NCBI GenBank assembly: GCA_017562135.1
Contig: QEYB01000526.1
Span: 310,001-374,000, forward strand
Direction: 5' to 3'
From: Dipylidium caninum
Lineage: Eukaryota; Platyhelminthes; Cestoda; Cyclophyllidea; Dipylidiidae
DNA length: 64,000 bases
This document shows positions 36,317 through 49,200 of this stretch, piece after piece. The first letter of the stretch is position 1. The number at the start of each line of letters is the position of its first letter. The notes under the pieces were generated by a model. That model was not told the origin of the DNA, did not search any database, and saw nothing but the letters and a program-made list of their open reading frames with translations. Position numbers and translations under genes: made by a program.

Positions 36317-36347
36317 GGTGACGGTGACGGTGACGGTGACGGTGAAG
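36317..36347 (-). repeat. TCACCG hexamer tract, 5 units
   Basis: Lies in the Argonaute 3' UTR. The left-arm copy at 6711 has six units. Confidence 0.85.
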
Positions 36348-36360
36348 AGAGGACCGATCA

Positions 36361-39300
36361 CTAGGCGAAGTACATAACTCGCAGGGTCTCCGGATGCACC
36401 GTGACAGCGCGCATCATGGCAGTGGGGGTGCGTTCGTCCGAGTTGCCCGACTTTTGGCTCCCCTCTCCGCTGTCTATCTCCTTCTCCACGAGGTGGTAGC
36501 GCGCGCGGAAGGCCACCAGGTGTGCGTAGTATGCAGGAGCGGGGATAGAAACAGAGCGGGTGCAGCGAACGTAGGTGTGACACAGCTGATAGGTCAGATT
36601 CTGGAGGTCGTCTGCCGAGAAACTAGAAGAGGGAGAGCAGTTCGATCACCTTTAGTATCAGAGATGAGACTGACCGAGGGAACGAGGAATGCGGGAAAAG
36701 GCTTTCAACGAGAGTTAACCAGTGCGTGAGCGGAAAACGAGTTGAATGAGGAGAGCACCTAACCCGATTGGACCTACGAACGCAGTAAGAATTATTGACA
36801 ACAGAGACACATCACTGTCCCGCGTGATTAGAAGGCTCTAACATGAAATTTGCCAATGGAGCAAGGCCCTGAATAGTAGGTGAAAACGAAGTGGACGCAA
36901 TGAAGGAAGGGAAACTGATCGTTGAAGTAGGGGCATCCAACATGTGGAAGGCGAGAGTGTATTCCCCCCCCCTTCGTTTGATATAGTTGTGGAGGAAATT
37001 CAATCCCGAATAGAAATCGGCGGAATGGTAAAATAGGGAAAAGGAAGTCAGAAGCGTACTTGTTGTCATCCCAGAGGACATGGTAGTGACTGGGTCGCGA
37101 GGTCCCCTGAATGCCCGCGTGGGAGCAGAGGTAGAAGTCGAATTCCGTAGGATGTGTAATAACGTGATCTACCGTGGTACCGGCGGGGATGTTGCCGGAA
37201 CGGCCCATTTGGTCCTTTTTGTCAGCGCAGAAGAGCCGAGTGTGATGGCGCTTCTGAACCACCACAAAGGTGATACCCGGCCGGTAGTTGATCTCCAGCC
37301 TAAGGCAAGCCTCGCGAATTGCGCGCAATTCATGATTCAAAACCTACCAGAGAAGAGGAGAATATATAAATTTATGTAAATTCGATGCAGATGGATGGAA
37401 ATAATTTACGAGCCTGATAGACTGGAAGGACGGATGGATGCGATTGGAAAGCGTCTCAAGAAAACAGACGATTTCGAGATAGACAATGTCCATCGTAGAA
37501 CTAACCAACAGGGGATATGCCTTACAAAATATCACGCTCGAGCCTACCTTCACCTTAGACTACGCAAAACGTCGTGAAAATGGCAATTAATACGGCGTGA
37601 CTAATCACTTGCAACCACCAAACAGACTGAAGGAGTGAACGGCGGATGGGGAGGGATGTTAGGCTGGAGACTTACTAAACCAAGTATAGCGCTGAATCGG
37701 TAAATTAAAACGAGTGGAGTAGCAATACATAAACGAAGTGGTTAAATTAAAAAAAAACTCACATTTGAAAACTGGCCTTCGCTAACGCCATCCCGGTAGT
37801 AGATAATCCTAGTGGGTTTGAATCGCGTCGACTGGTAGAATTGAAGCAATAAACTCCGGACCATCGGGTAGAGGTCCTGGATGATCTCTTGTCGGTGCGA
37901 CTGCACTCGCACCGTGGCTGAGTATCTACTCGGGTGAGCGTCCATACTGGCCACCACGGCTGCAATACTCGGCTTCGTCTTGTCCCCGGCCGGCGGATGG
38001 GTCACATCAGCGCCGAAAAAGATGACAGGCTCGCGAAACACTGTGGGGCGCACCGCAGGCACAAGGATGGAGTTAATACCGCCCAATTTAACATTAATTT
38101 TGAGACACAGGTTGGAAAGAGTTTGAGGAGACGTCTTGTTCACATTCTTGGATTGCACACACTGGGTAGCAAGACCGAACATTATGTCGCCGACTCGCTT
38201 CACCTCGGCTAAAATGCGAATCAACAAAAACAATTTTTCGTTAGGCTCGTTGGCGCAATTGTGAATAACCTTATGGAGGACAAAAGACTGGTGAAGAGGT
38301 CAGCATCGTGATAAGGGGAAGGAAAGAAAAGGAGGGGGAGGCAGGGTAAGGTACGAATAGCACTTACCATAAACAGGCGTCTTTCCGGGGAGAACGACCA
38401 CGATGAGTTGGAGACCACCGTGGTGGCCTTTGAGATAACGGAACATGGGCTCCACCTGGTCCTGTCCCGTAGCATATTTACAGAAAGAGGGTGGACTCTG
38501 AATCGGCATCCCAGCATCGTTGGAGATTTTTTGCAATTGGATGACAAATTGTCTGAGGAAGAAACGAAAAAAACTAGGTCGTATCGTACCTGGTTTTGAC
38601 GCTCACACCATAAATTCGACCTTAGTCCGCCATCCACACTCCATTTACTCATGAACTCAGGCCAGAAAATAGAGAAAGAGAGTTGGGACTTTTTCCTTTC
38701 ATACACACGTCCACGCATGTGAAGAATGCTCAAGGGTAGTGATATTTTCCTTCTGCTTCCTACAATATGGAAGCAGATAAAACTGCCCCCCTGTCTTTAA
38801 TGTAAAATAACATGATGGACTCCTATAAAAGAGACAGTTTAGGATCACGTATACGTAGCATCAAATGTAGCCTAGGAGCCAAAAAATCGCTCCTAACTCC
38901 TCATCGCCCGATTGTACTCAACAATGAATAGTAGACAGTTTGGCGGTTGGAAGAGGATTCAAAGTGTGTAAACTGGCACACTTCGCATAAGATGGTGTCA
39001 GTGCATTAAAATAATTCTCTGTCAAAAAATGATGAGGCGATGACAGGACGCGAGAGAGATGTAGCCTATTCACCGCATAAATACAAAGGGGTTGCACCGA
39101 TACGACAAGTTGTGGTTGGTGTCCTAAAAGGTCTAAGCACCGCAAACGCTGTAAGCGCTACAAAAGCGCCACAAACGACACGAAACAAGACGATGCGACG
39201 CCAGATGTGAGTCGACTACGAGGTTGGCTTACTAGAGAGGGAGGCGCTGTAAAACAAAGTCCAATAGCCTAACAGTGTTAATTAGGGAGTTCATTTCCTT

Positions 39301-42300
39301 ACAAACATCATGAGTGGAGCGAAAATAACACGAATTAAGCGTATAGTGAAAGGCCATTTCACCCTCATCTTATGTTATTAATAGCGGAAAGAGTACACTG
39401 AGAAACGTTCTGACTGTCACATTAAATTAAGTGATAAAAGGGAATTTTCCACAAGCCCACTTTTTGAAAACAGGCGGCAACAACGAAGCCATCGAACACA
39501 GGCCCCCTAAAATTTGTCAGGACTAAGCCTTTTTGAGGCGGTGAGAAGACCTCGAGGTTACAGTTTTATGCATCAAATGAACGCAGTCTCAATCTAAAGC
39601 AACGCGATAAACGGAACCCATATTCAAAAGTGGACCGCCCGAGTAATGACTCCCATGAGGTGTAGGGCAGACATACACCTTGCACCGACTTCATGACAAA
39701 AAAGGTTGTAGCCGTCAAGGAAAAGAGGCTGAGTGAGACCAAGAAATCGTCCAGACACGGAGGGTCGCCGTTGGAACCCGACATCAATTGATGCATCCGT
39801 CAGGTGGCAAGGCGGTTGCCTTCGTCCTGGGGTTGACAAAACTTGCAGAAGCCTCAAAATCAACTGAGACCGATCAAATACGAAGGAGATAGGCCAAGGC
39901 ATTAGCGACCAATCTACATTGTGTGGTAGATTGCGGAAGAAAAGGCTAATCAACAAATGTCATATACCCGCAAATCAATAAACGTCACAAGAAATGGTAT
40001 GACGTCAAAGTTGAGGCTTCTCCCTAAAGCTAGTAACCAAATTTACCGTCGAAAGGATTTAAACGATCTGACGACATAATGACGAGGCGTAAACGCTACA
40101 ACGGGAGGCTTCCAACCTGATCAAGAACAGAGGTAGGGATTTCTTCAAAAGGAAGTCAAGATATTCCACAACATTTGGCGAGACAAGTGCATTATTAACG
40201 ACACTAAACTAAATGAAATTTTGTTTAATAGCACATCGAAGAAATGTATTCACGCGGCCACCCAAGAAGAGGAAAAAAATGCAACTGAAATTGGGAGAAT
40301 TTGACTCCCCAAATTCAAGGAGGGATATTATCTGCATCTGCTGAGAGGACAACACAAAAGTGATCAGAACTGACTCAGATCACTTAAAGCTGAATCGAGA
40401 ATAGCACAATTCTCCCTAACATAATAGAAAGCGATTTGTCGATAGGTGGGTAGAAAAAGGATATTCCCCAAAAATAAAAGTCCGATCGCCAGAAGGGTAT
40501 TTGGAAAGTTTTTAGGACAAGACATAAAATGCAGGTTGTGAACTGAATAAAAAAAAATAAAAATTATAGAATTCTAGGCACATAAATATCAAGTAATCCA
40601 ACCGATCATGAAACTGAGAGTAAAATATGGAAAAATTACTCTTAAACTATTCAAAAACGCAAAAATAAAGCAACTGCTCACTGCAACCGCCCAGACATGT
40701 AAACTCGAGAGCTCAAACAGACTGGAAATGTAACCGCGTGTAAATCAAATCTGACTCACTGAAGAGCATCCTCGCGGACAATCCTTTTGGGAGCAAAACA
40801 GGCAATCGCCCAAGTTTTGATTTCAATCCCCGAGAAGAATTGCTTCCCCCGCATATCCCAAACACCCAACTGGGGTGAGGCTTGGGCTTTCGTGCGCCCA
40901 CCGTATTGGATCTTGGGGGCTGGAATAACTCTGCCCTGAATATCCACCATTCGGGGTATCACAGTGATTCCGAACATTTGCAAGTGCGGGTCAGCATTGA
41001 AATTCGCCCGGCGCACCAGATTGTTGATCTCCTTCTCTCTATCGGGTGCCGACCGAGCTGTGGCCTTTATCATAGTCGAAGTCTGCATGTCAGTGAGCTT
41101 CTTGATACAGCGCTGGCCCGCGACCATATTGCAGACTTCCAATGGGAGATAGGTATGTTTCTGCTCTTGACCCACTTGCAAACATGGTAGATTAGGGTAG
41201 CTGGAAGATAAGCAAAACAAAAATAATATAGGCCGGCGAGACATGCATCATAAGGATGAGGCCCCCGGGACAATAAACTGTAAACTACACTCATTTGCTC
41301 CTCCATCGAAAAGCACAAGCATGATTTTAGATGGATAAGGTAATCCCATGGGTTGTTCGACATAAACCCACATCTACGCTGCAACAGTGCTAGTTACCTT
41401 CTCTAACAATTAAGAGCTACAATTGCAAGAAAACTGCATTTCGACAATTTATATGCAACAAAACTAAATGAAAAGTGAGGACGGGAAGTGCAAATAATTT
41501 GTACTATTTAGATTTGGTAACAGTAAATACGGAAGCGCTAAAAATGATCCTAAGAGTTGGCGCAAGCAATGCGCCTGTAACCTCAGCCACGAGAGGTGTG
41601 AGTTGTAGTAGCATAGTTAAAGAGCCGTGATGGTAACCTACTCGAAAACTCGAAACGTCTGGTCACGGAAAAGTAAAAGGGAAATATTTAAAGAGAACTA
41701 TGGAACCGAGAATAGCTATGCATGAGATGCGCCGGCACAATACTGCAGAGAAGATGAAAGCAGACTCACTTAAGAACAATGTTATAACGATCTTGGAAGT
41801 ATTTAGCAACTGTGGACTCCACTGTTGCGCCGTTGTCCAATTGTAGAGGGAATGATTGTGATTGTGCAGAACGCCTAGTGACATTACATACCCGATATTT
41901 CCTTCGCATATTCCCGCAATGGGTTATCTCCACCTTAAGGCCTAGAAGATAAACAAAAAGAAGAGTGGAGTAACTAATCAACGTACCCTTAATTTCTTTG
42001 GTAAATTTCACTCGTTGGCTATCCGTTAATGGTCGACGTTGTTCGCTTTTGTCCGTGAAATCGAGGACCTCGCACATAAAGTCGATAACAGACTGGGCTT
42101 TGTAGAAAGCGGTCGCAGATACTGAAGTGCAAAATGTTTGTGCACTTTTAATTCACCTTATGAGGTCACCACCTCGTAAAAGTGTATAAAAAGGCTAACC
42201 ATCAATGTTAAGCATCATCCTCCACTGCGAAGGTCGGACGCTTTGATGAAAACCAAACCATACTTCCCGACCACCTCCCAAAGGGTTGTCATAACCGCGC

Positions 42301-43470
42301 TCGGGGGTTTGAAAAAATGATCGTCCTACAGGGGTATAACTACATAAATAATTTAATCACGAAAATTGGAACAACTCACCTCATACTGGGCAAATGTCTC
42401 ATGATGACATCAAGAGAGATAACAGCATCGACAGGAATCCTCTTAGATCTCCCACCTAACGCATCCTCGAGAGAGAAGAGAGACACCTGTGAGACATGCC
42501 GAATAGCGACTTTGAAGACACGATCCCGACCTTCTCCAGGAAGCGTGACTTCCAGTTCCATGTTTCGTTACCGATAGGGAGGGGATCACGAGTATACATG
42601 TTTCGACGACCGTCAAAAACAGGTTTCTGATTGTAGAAGTAGTTCTGGTAGTGCATGGAATTTACCATTGTTTCGATAATCTCACTAAGGACCAAGAAAT
42701 GGTAAGTAAGTAGAGCAATCCCAAGTGTGTGATAGTTGATTAGAAACTAACCGGTTCACACGACGCGGACACTTTTCAGGACTTATGGTGACGTCATAGT
42801 GATGTAAAAAGCCCTGAGGTACCGTAATTTCGAAATGATTAGCTTTTAATGCGATGGCACGACCCTCTGTGCCGTGACTACTCCTTGCAGGGGGTTCGAA
42901 AATAGGGTAATGCTGAGTTGGAGGAGTGTGATGGTCACTACCGCCAGCACGGCTCCCTCCGTCCCCGCCTCCAGAAGAACCGCCGGCGCTACCACCGCCG
43001 CCTCCCCCAGTCCCACCCACGCCAGACGGGTTTCCAGAAGAGCCGTCGCCAGTTCCTCCAGGAGGAGGAGTAATTTCATTGCTACGTAAGACGAGAGTGT
43101 TTTCAGAGGTATTTGGTTCGTTAGCAAGTACAGTATTAGTCAGGGGAGACGGTGCGCCATTTCGGCCGTTGCTAGCGTCGCTCGATTCGGTAGAAACAGA
43201 ATTTGTTATGGAAGGAGAAATCTCAGATGGATAAAGGATAACATCACCATTGTTCTCTGGAGAAACGGGAGGATAAGCAAAGAGTACGTTAGAAAGGGCA
43301 AATCAAAATATCTTACCATAATTTCTTGGAATGTTCTGCACTGACATCCCAAACAGGTGAGTGGGAGGATTGTACCCGCTACCAACGAAGTTGATCATCC
43401 CCTTGTACGCCTCAAACTGAGCGCGGTTCAAATGGCGATCAAGGGTCAATACAAACAACCTGCGTCTCAT
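36361..43470 (-). CDS. AGO: Argonaute (AGO1/2-type) protein
   Basis: Eleven exons: 43317-43483 (ATG at 43470), 42752-43256, 42380-42684, 42200-42339, 41987-42121, 41770-41941, 40760-41200, 38368-38552, 37763-38208, 37060-37343 and 36361-36622. They encode about 1009 residues against ~860 in human AGO2; the excess is a Ser/Thr/Gly-rich N-terminus. Domain blocks follow in order: N ([26 protein letters not shown]), L1, PAZ ([20 protein letters not shown]), MID ([20 protein letters not shown]) and PIWI. The slicer tetrad appears complete: [27 protein letters not shown] and [10 protein letters not shown]. The end [12 protein letters not shown] is canonical. Argonautes load small RNAs and cleave or silence targets. 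In exon 3, IGNE and [11 protein letters not shown] lie in different frames (near 42564), as if one base were missing. All other junction phases agree. Confidence 0.93.
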
Positions 43471-43483
43471 TTGCAACAACTCG

Positions 43484-44394
43484 CTAGAAAAATTACGTAA
43501 CTCATTACGGTTTTAAGCCGTTCGCGAAATTTGTTCGTTTCCATTGCTTAAAATTTAAGAATTGTAGAAATTTTCGCTTGACCTCATTAACTTGAAAAAT
43601 CCTACAAAAATGCTTATCCAAAAAACCGAAACCGACCCCTGGGTCATTAATTTGGATTTTGTATCTGAGGGCATTTGCTTCTCAACTCATTGTTTTCCTA
43701 CTGGCAGCTTCCTACTGTCACTCCCAAATCGTTTTAATTAATCGAAGATCAATCTGCTCACACTACTTCGCGAGAGAATTGGAACGGAATATTACTTGAT
43801 CATTTCACGTTTTCAGGTTGTGTAGGGGCCCTGACTCTTTTCAATGCAAATCGACCAACAGTAACGACCACAGCAAGGTGTATAATGACCATTCACCAAA
43901 CATCGGCTAATCCCTTGATTTAAAAGACATTCTTTATAGTAAGCACCAACTTCATACCTGAGCTACTTCACCGTCTTTCCTAAAGAACATCGATCACTGA
44001 GTGAATCTGAAGCTTGCAATACCAGATTACCAAACTGTGATAATAAATAAACCTTAGATAATCTGCTTGTAGCTTCTTTTTAAAAACACCCTATTTAATT
44101 TCTGAACTAATGCCTCGATAGAACTCCTCTACATCGAACTTCCTCATTTTTAATTAAAGCCCATGTGGATTGAAACAATTTTCGATGTGTGCAAATCTTA
44201 GAAAGTCATGACGTCAACACTCAAATTGAGTAGGCGAGAATGAAGTGACCGACCACATATCAAATACCTATAACTTGCCAAAGCGTGAAGCAGCAAGAAT
44301 TCAAATCACAAACGAAGTCAACAGCGTTTGGAACAAAGTTTCTATTTAACGTATGCACTGTCGTGAGTCATGATTGAACTTTGTTTTTACAACT
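43484..44394. other. Intergenic / Argonaute upstream region
   Basis: AT-rich, no coding exon recognised. It probably holds the Argonaute 5' UTR and promoter, though I cannot place a TATA or initiator. Confidence 0.45.
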
Positions 44395-46272
44395 TTAAAT
44401 TCTCTGTTGATCTTGTCGAATGTAGTCGTATCTTGGGGGTTCCTCTGTCGGCGCGGATGGGGGAAGTTCTGGCATTCCCATTTGGAACAGAGGATCTGTG
44501 GATGGATTGTAATGGGGATTAGTTGCAGTCAGCGGTCGGGATGACGGCTGGTCCGGTGGTAATGATGACACTATTTCGCTCTGCCGCGGATAAGGAGACT
44601 AGTCAAGGCAAATTAATAAATAAAATTAAGCATGAAAAAGAATAATAGACTTGTTTTGTGTATTTACTCACATCTTTCAGTGCTTCGGCTGTTCTCGGAC
44701 GATAGACAGCTGTCTCTGATCTGCTTGCCATTACACGCATGAAAATGGGCAGGTAGATGAAGAAGATGAGGGTACAGACACCGCCCAGTAAGGAGGCTAG
44801 GAGACCAATTACCCATGGTACGCACCTGTGAAAACCAATTTGCCTTCACAAGTAAGCATCTCTTTTTACGGCGATAAAGTCAAAGTCACTTGTCACTTCC
44901 TAAGCTCGGAGTCAAAATCAGGTTACTTAAAGAGCACTCTGTAGAAGCAAAAGAATGTCTCGAGGGTCATTCGTTCCATATTTCCCAGCCTTTACGACCA
45001 GAGAAACCGAACTATGTCGTGGTAAGTAATCACCCAGATGAATATGCGAATGAATGGATGCAACAATCGTTAGATGATGATTGTCTAAATGGACGCAGTT
45101 TGTAATTCAGTTTGAAGCTCCCTACGAATGCCATTTTTGGCATTTGGCAGTCAGAGAGAAACCGCTTTTTAGTCTACAAATAGGGTTACGGTACAATGAC
45201 AAAAGAGTTGATTTTGGAAATAGCGGAAGAGGAGACAGACCAATCGTACATTTAGGGGAGGGCAACCAATTTCTACCACGTACGACGAGGTTCTACTGAT
45301 AACGGTTATATTAGTAGCATCCATCCAACCCATTAAGATAACAGTGGAGAAGTGCGTCCTAGAATGTTAGTAGGAAAGGATTTAATCGTAGAATATTAGT
45401 GATTCTAAAATGGATATACAAGTGATGTATCGAGGTGAATATTTCACTTAAAGGTAGTTAAAAAACGACTTTTTGCGCCTAGTTCAGACAACCGAGGGCC
45501 CCACACCATTCTCAGACCTCCGCGGTAGTAGCTAAAATGGATGCACATGACTGCTGGTGATTTACACAAAGGTTTCAGCACTAACAAGTTGGCTGCTTTC
45601 TCCTCCTCCTCCTCATATGATAAATGCCATGCATCCCCGCTTGATGACGAATCCACAAAATCAACATTTTTGCTAACCCCAGAGGCAGAAAATTGAAGTT
45701 AATAGCACAGAGAATAGATGTACTCGACTGCAAAAATACACTTTGATTGGAATTTCTTTAATGTGCAAGATAAATTAATGCGTGAATCGGGCTCCAAGAA
45801 AGGTAGCATTGTTTCTGGGTCGCCGTGACTGTGACATCACTGAAACACCCAATTGAATAGACCATCAAAACAAACTCTCCTGAATTTATCATCTCCTTAT
45901 TCGTGGCTAGCAGTTTATTCCATATGAGCTACCGATAGTCCAAAATCTTTAAATAATGCATAACGTGGTTTCGAATAAGGGGAGGGGGGGGGGCACACAG
46001 ACGCGTCACATATATGTGACAGAAAGAGGAGTCGAGTGCACTCACCCTCGGGCGCCGCTGAAGACGACAACAAGGGGTATTCCAATGACGAGGAATACAA
46101 CCGCCAGGGTGCCGAAGACAATGGTTCGAATTTTTAGGAATACTCGATACTCCGCTCGTTTCCTCCGATCCCGACTGGACAACTCCACTTCCATTCGCCC
46201 GGACTCATGCAAAGGCTTGGGATTATTTTGGTTTCGGGTGGTGGTGGTGTTGGCGTAATTGCCTGGATCCAT
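44395..46272 (-). CDS. Two-membrane-segment protein with PPRY tail, unknown function
   Basis: Exons 46046-46272, 44672-44825 and 44395-44580 join in phase to 188 residues. Residues 1-~48 are hydrophilic, with a basic patch before segment 1 (IVFGTLAVVFLVIGIPLVVV, about 51-70). Segment 2 (VIGLLASLLGGVCTLIFFIY, about 79-100) opens exon 2 after a phase-2 intron. The ~80-residue tail is polar and Pro-rich, with PPxY in EEPPRYDYI near the C-terminus, the ligand type bound by WW domains such as those of NEDD4-family ubiquitin ligases. With an even number of helices, both ends face the same side, presumably the cytosol. An adaptor or trafficking role is inferred from the PPxY only. I do not recognise the family. 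A possible cassette exon lies at 45568-45672. Confidence 0.68.
45568..45672 (-). other. Candidate cassette exon (35 codons) in the PPRY gene
   Basis: Bounded by ggggttag| and |gtgtaa, exactly 105 nt long. It is open in the phase-2 frame set by the flanking exons. It would insert an acidic segment (DSSSSGDAWHLSYEEEEEK) between the two membrane segments without shifting the frame. The splice sites are only moderate. Confidence 0.28.
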
Positions 46273-46299
46273 GGCTTAGCGAGGCTTTGGCAGCATTGA

Positions 46300-49200
46300 A
46301 TAGGCTAAACAAGATTAAGGGAAGAGGTGAAGCGTAAACATGTGCCTTATGGGGCAGAGTATACTTTCCGAAACTTGAGATTGTGCATTTTGCCGCTCAG
46401 TGACGGGAGTTAAAATACTTCACATGTGACGGAAAAAAGGGACATGATCACTTTGGACAGGCTCGACGCCACTAAGGCATGGTGCGGCGGTGGTAAGTCT
46501 ACGTTCCACCAGTCATTCAGTTCTTCGACTCGGTATAATAATAAAATTGTGTGGACAGGAAAAGTGTCCGGCCCAAGCGAGTAGAGAACAAATACCTCAA
46601 ATGTACGATAAACCGAAGGGGAGTCTGTATTTCTTCCAGCCTGTCTTCAATCCCTCGCCAACAGTAAACGATTTGACCTTACGTGACCTCACGACGTCCA
46701 CAGCTAATATAAACAGGAGCAAGTTTTAATGTACTTAAGGATGATGGCCCAGAGGTCAACTAGCACCGACCCTCCCAACAGGCGCGCGGTGGGTGCTGGG
46801 TCAAGGTCACACAGTCACCTCGAGCGGTGTTGTAGCAATTTGCGCCGTCTGTGCTGCCCACTGGCCACAACGCCATTGAAAGTTGCAGTTATTTGGCCAT
46901 AGTCATGGCACTGTTGACTGGTATCATTGTAAAAATAGTCCCAGGGTCACAATTTGCTCCTCCTAAGCATTTTGACGGCAAATGAGAGAGGGAGAGGAGG
47001 ATAGAAATGACAGCAGCAACAGCGGATCTTCTAATTTTCTGACTGGTGTTTACCTAAATGGGAATTCATGCCTTGTGACCAATTAAAGTATTTAAATAGA
47101 GGCATGTTGTCAACACTTTAAAAAAAATGGCTCATAGATTTAAGCCCACGTAAATTGACGCACACTTACGGTCAAAAATGCCTACATTTTCGAATTGGAG
47201 GGCAACCCGTTGTCCAGCAACACAGAGAGATGATTTGGAAAAAGAATTTCGATGTTTTTGCATTTCTATGCACTTTTGTATGACGGGTCCATTAGTAAAG
47301 TTAGTCTTTTTTGCTATAAGTCAAAATCCCCTCCATTTTAAGGAAAGAAATTGTAACGTATTGTGAAAAACACTCAACTCGGAGGGAGAAAGTCGTGTGT
47401 AATAAGTGCGGTTCACTTAATTAAATGAGAAGGAATCAAGTAATAAATGTTGCTAGACGTGGCTGTAGTTAATCTTTTAAATGGACATTTCGAGAAAAAT
47501 TATCCGTTACAATAAGCAAAGAATGTTTTTGTTTGAAACTGTCCGAGAAGAGTAAACGAGAGGCCTCACCCTCAAGCGGGAAGAGCAAGTCAACCAATTC
47601 CGGAAGATTTGAGAATGACCATAAAACGAAAGGGTGCTCAAACTCCTGAGTGAATGGCATTGAGTAACCATTTAGTTTACCTCCCCGTTTAAATTGGATT
47701 TTGCTAGTCGCCTGAACAATTACGTTTCATGTGAATGAGGAAGGAGAGGCGCTAATGACATGTTTCGCCCCCCAACCTCCAATTAGCGAAACGTAACATG
47801 GCCTTCATCCTATTTCTAATATTAGGGACGATGTTGTCTTAATATCCCTCAGCCTGAGAGGCAGAAAGCAGTACAGGCTTATGGGAGGACGGCGCTAGTG
47901 CGAACCCCACAAGACCACTCGACAAGCGGAATTTTGAAAGTCAAGAGTGTCAATCACTGGGAATTACTTTGACGCACTAGTATCGCTTCCCATCAGGGGG
48001 TAAATAGAACAGTCTCAAGGAAGGCCGCATTCAGTCGAGGATGTGGAAACAGAAGTCCAAAAGAGCCCCTCCATCCCCCCCGATCCACTCAGTCTGGACG
48101 AGGGTGGATAAAGTGGAGATCCGACCCGCATATCACTTTTATTCTATCCTCCAGGCTGATAGTTACGTTGCGTTTGTGCTGTTGCGGAGGCGGCAAGTGT
48201 TTGCAATAGAAGTTAAATGTGTTGAAGAAGAAAAGAAGTGTCTGCAAGTAGTTCTAATGGCATTCGATCTTTTTCAACCTCCTCCTTCTTAAAAATCTCG
48301 TGTTTCAATGGCATTTCGGAGATCTTTAGTGACTGGCGTTTCATCAACTTGAATTATTTGTTGGCGTTTAGCTCCCTCGTGGAGGAGTGGATGAAAATAA
48401 AGCCTGCCTCCAAATTTCCCCACATGCAAATGAAGACGCTGTTTATAGTGTCCGAAAATGTTCTCCTTTCATCCATCTCTCCTGCTCATTATTCGAGGAG
48501 ATAGTCATAGATAACACATCCTAAGTGCATAAATACAATCGAGAGTTTAATCCGAAAGTCTTGTAGATTTTTGTCTAGTACAGGTTGAAATCAAAAAAAA
48601 GGAATTTTCAGCTAATTCCGTTTCGTCTACTACAAAGTGGAAGAGGGTTAAAATTAGGAATTTGAAGGACGAGCAATCGAATTGCTATTTAGGAGTGAAT
48701 GTAAGTAGGAAGTCAGGGAACTCACAACTCTCACATTGGCACTGGCTACCGAGAAATGACTACTCCAATAGGACGGCAGCAGTAGCAACAGCAGGGGAAG
48801 GGGAGAAGGGAGAATATTCCTCCAGCCAATGCACTTGGCCTCAATGCAACTGGTGTGTCTGTGATAACTTGTTGTATGAAAAAGGCGGGTTTGTTGGACT
48901 AAGGCAAGCCAACGAACAAATCTCTGCGCTGATTGGTCAGACGCCAAGGTCGAGTGGTGATGGTGATGCTGGGGGGGAGGCGTGTGAGAGGGGAAGCGGG
49001 GTGGCAGAGGGGTAAGGAAGCCGCCTCCAATCAGCCATTGGTTGTGCAACTGAGTTATTTGTTAATGGCTTGCACCCCCGTCACAAATGGACATACATTA
49101 TGGTGTCCGGGATGAGGCGCTAATTGAGGCCATCCAAATCAGCTGGAAATCTCTCACCTACGCTTTAAAATCATCAAGTTAGTAATTATGGCTTCAGATG

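Larger units (their letters stand above)
28180..36511 (-). repeat. Right arm of large inverted duplication
   Basis: Reverse-complement partner of 6545-15160. It contains the intact DEGS gene and its promoter. It ends inside the last exon of the complete Argonaute gene, so this arm is the likely source copy. Its middle part 33646-35428 has no match in the left arm. Confidence 0.9.

Noticed and set aside
6545..36511. Inverted repeat as a fold-back sequencing or assembly artefact
   Set aside because: The arms differ by substitutions, hexamer number, a 2-nt coding indel, different DEGS N-termini and a large non-matching interior; an artefact would be near identical. Not fully excluded without reads.
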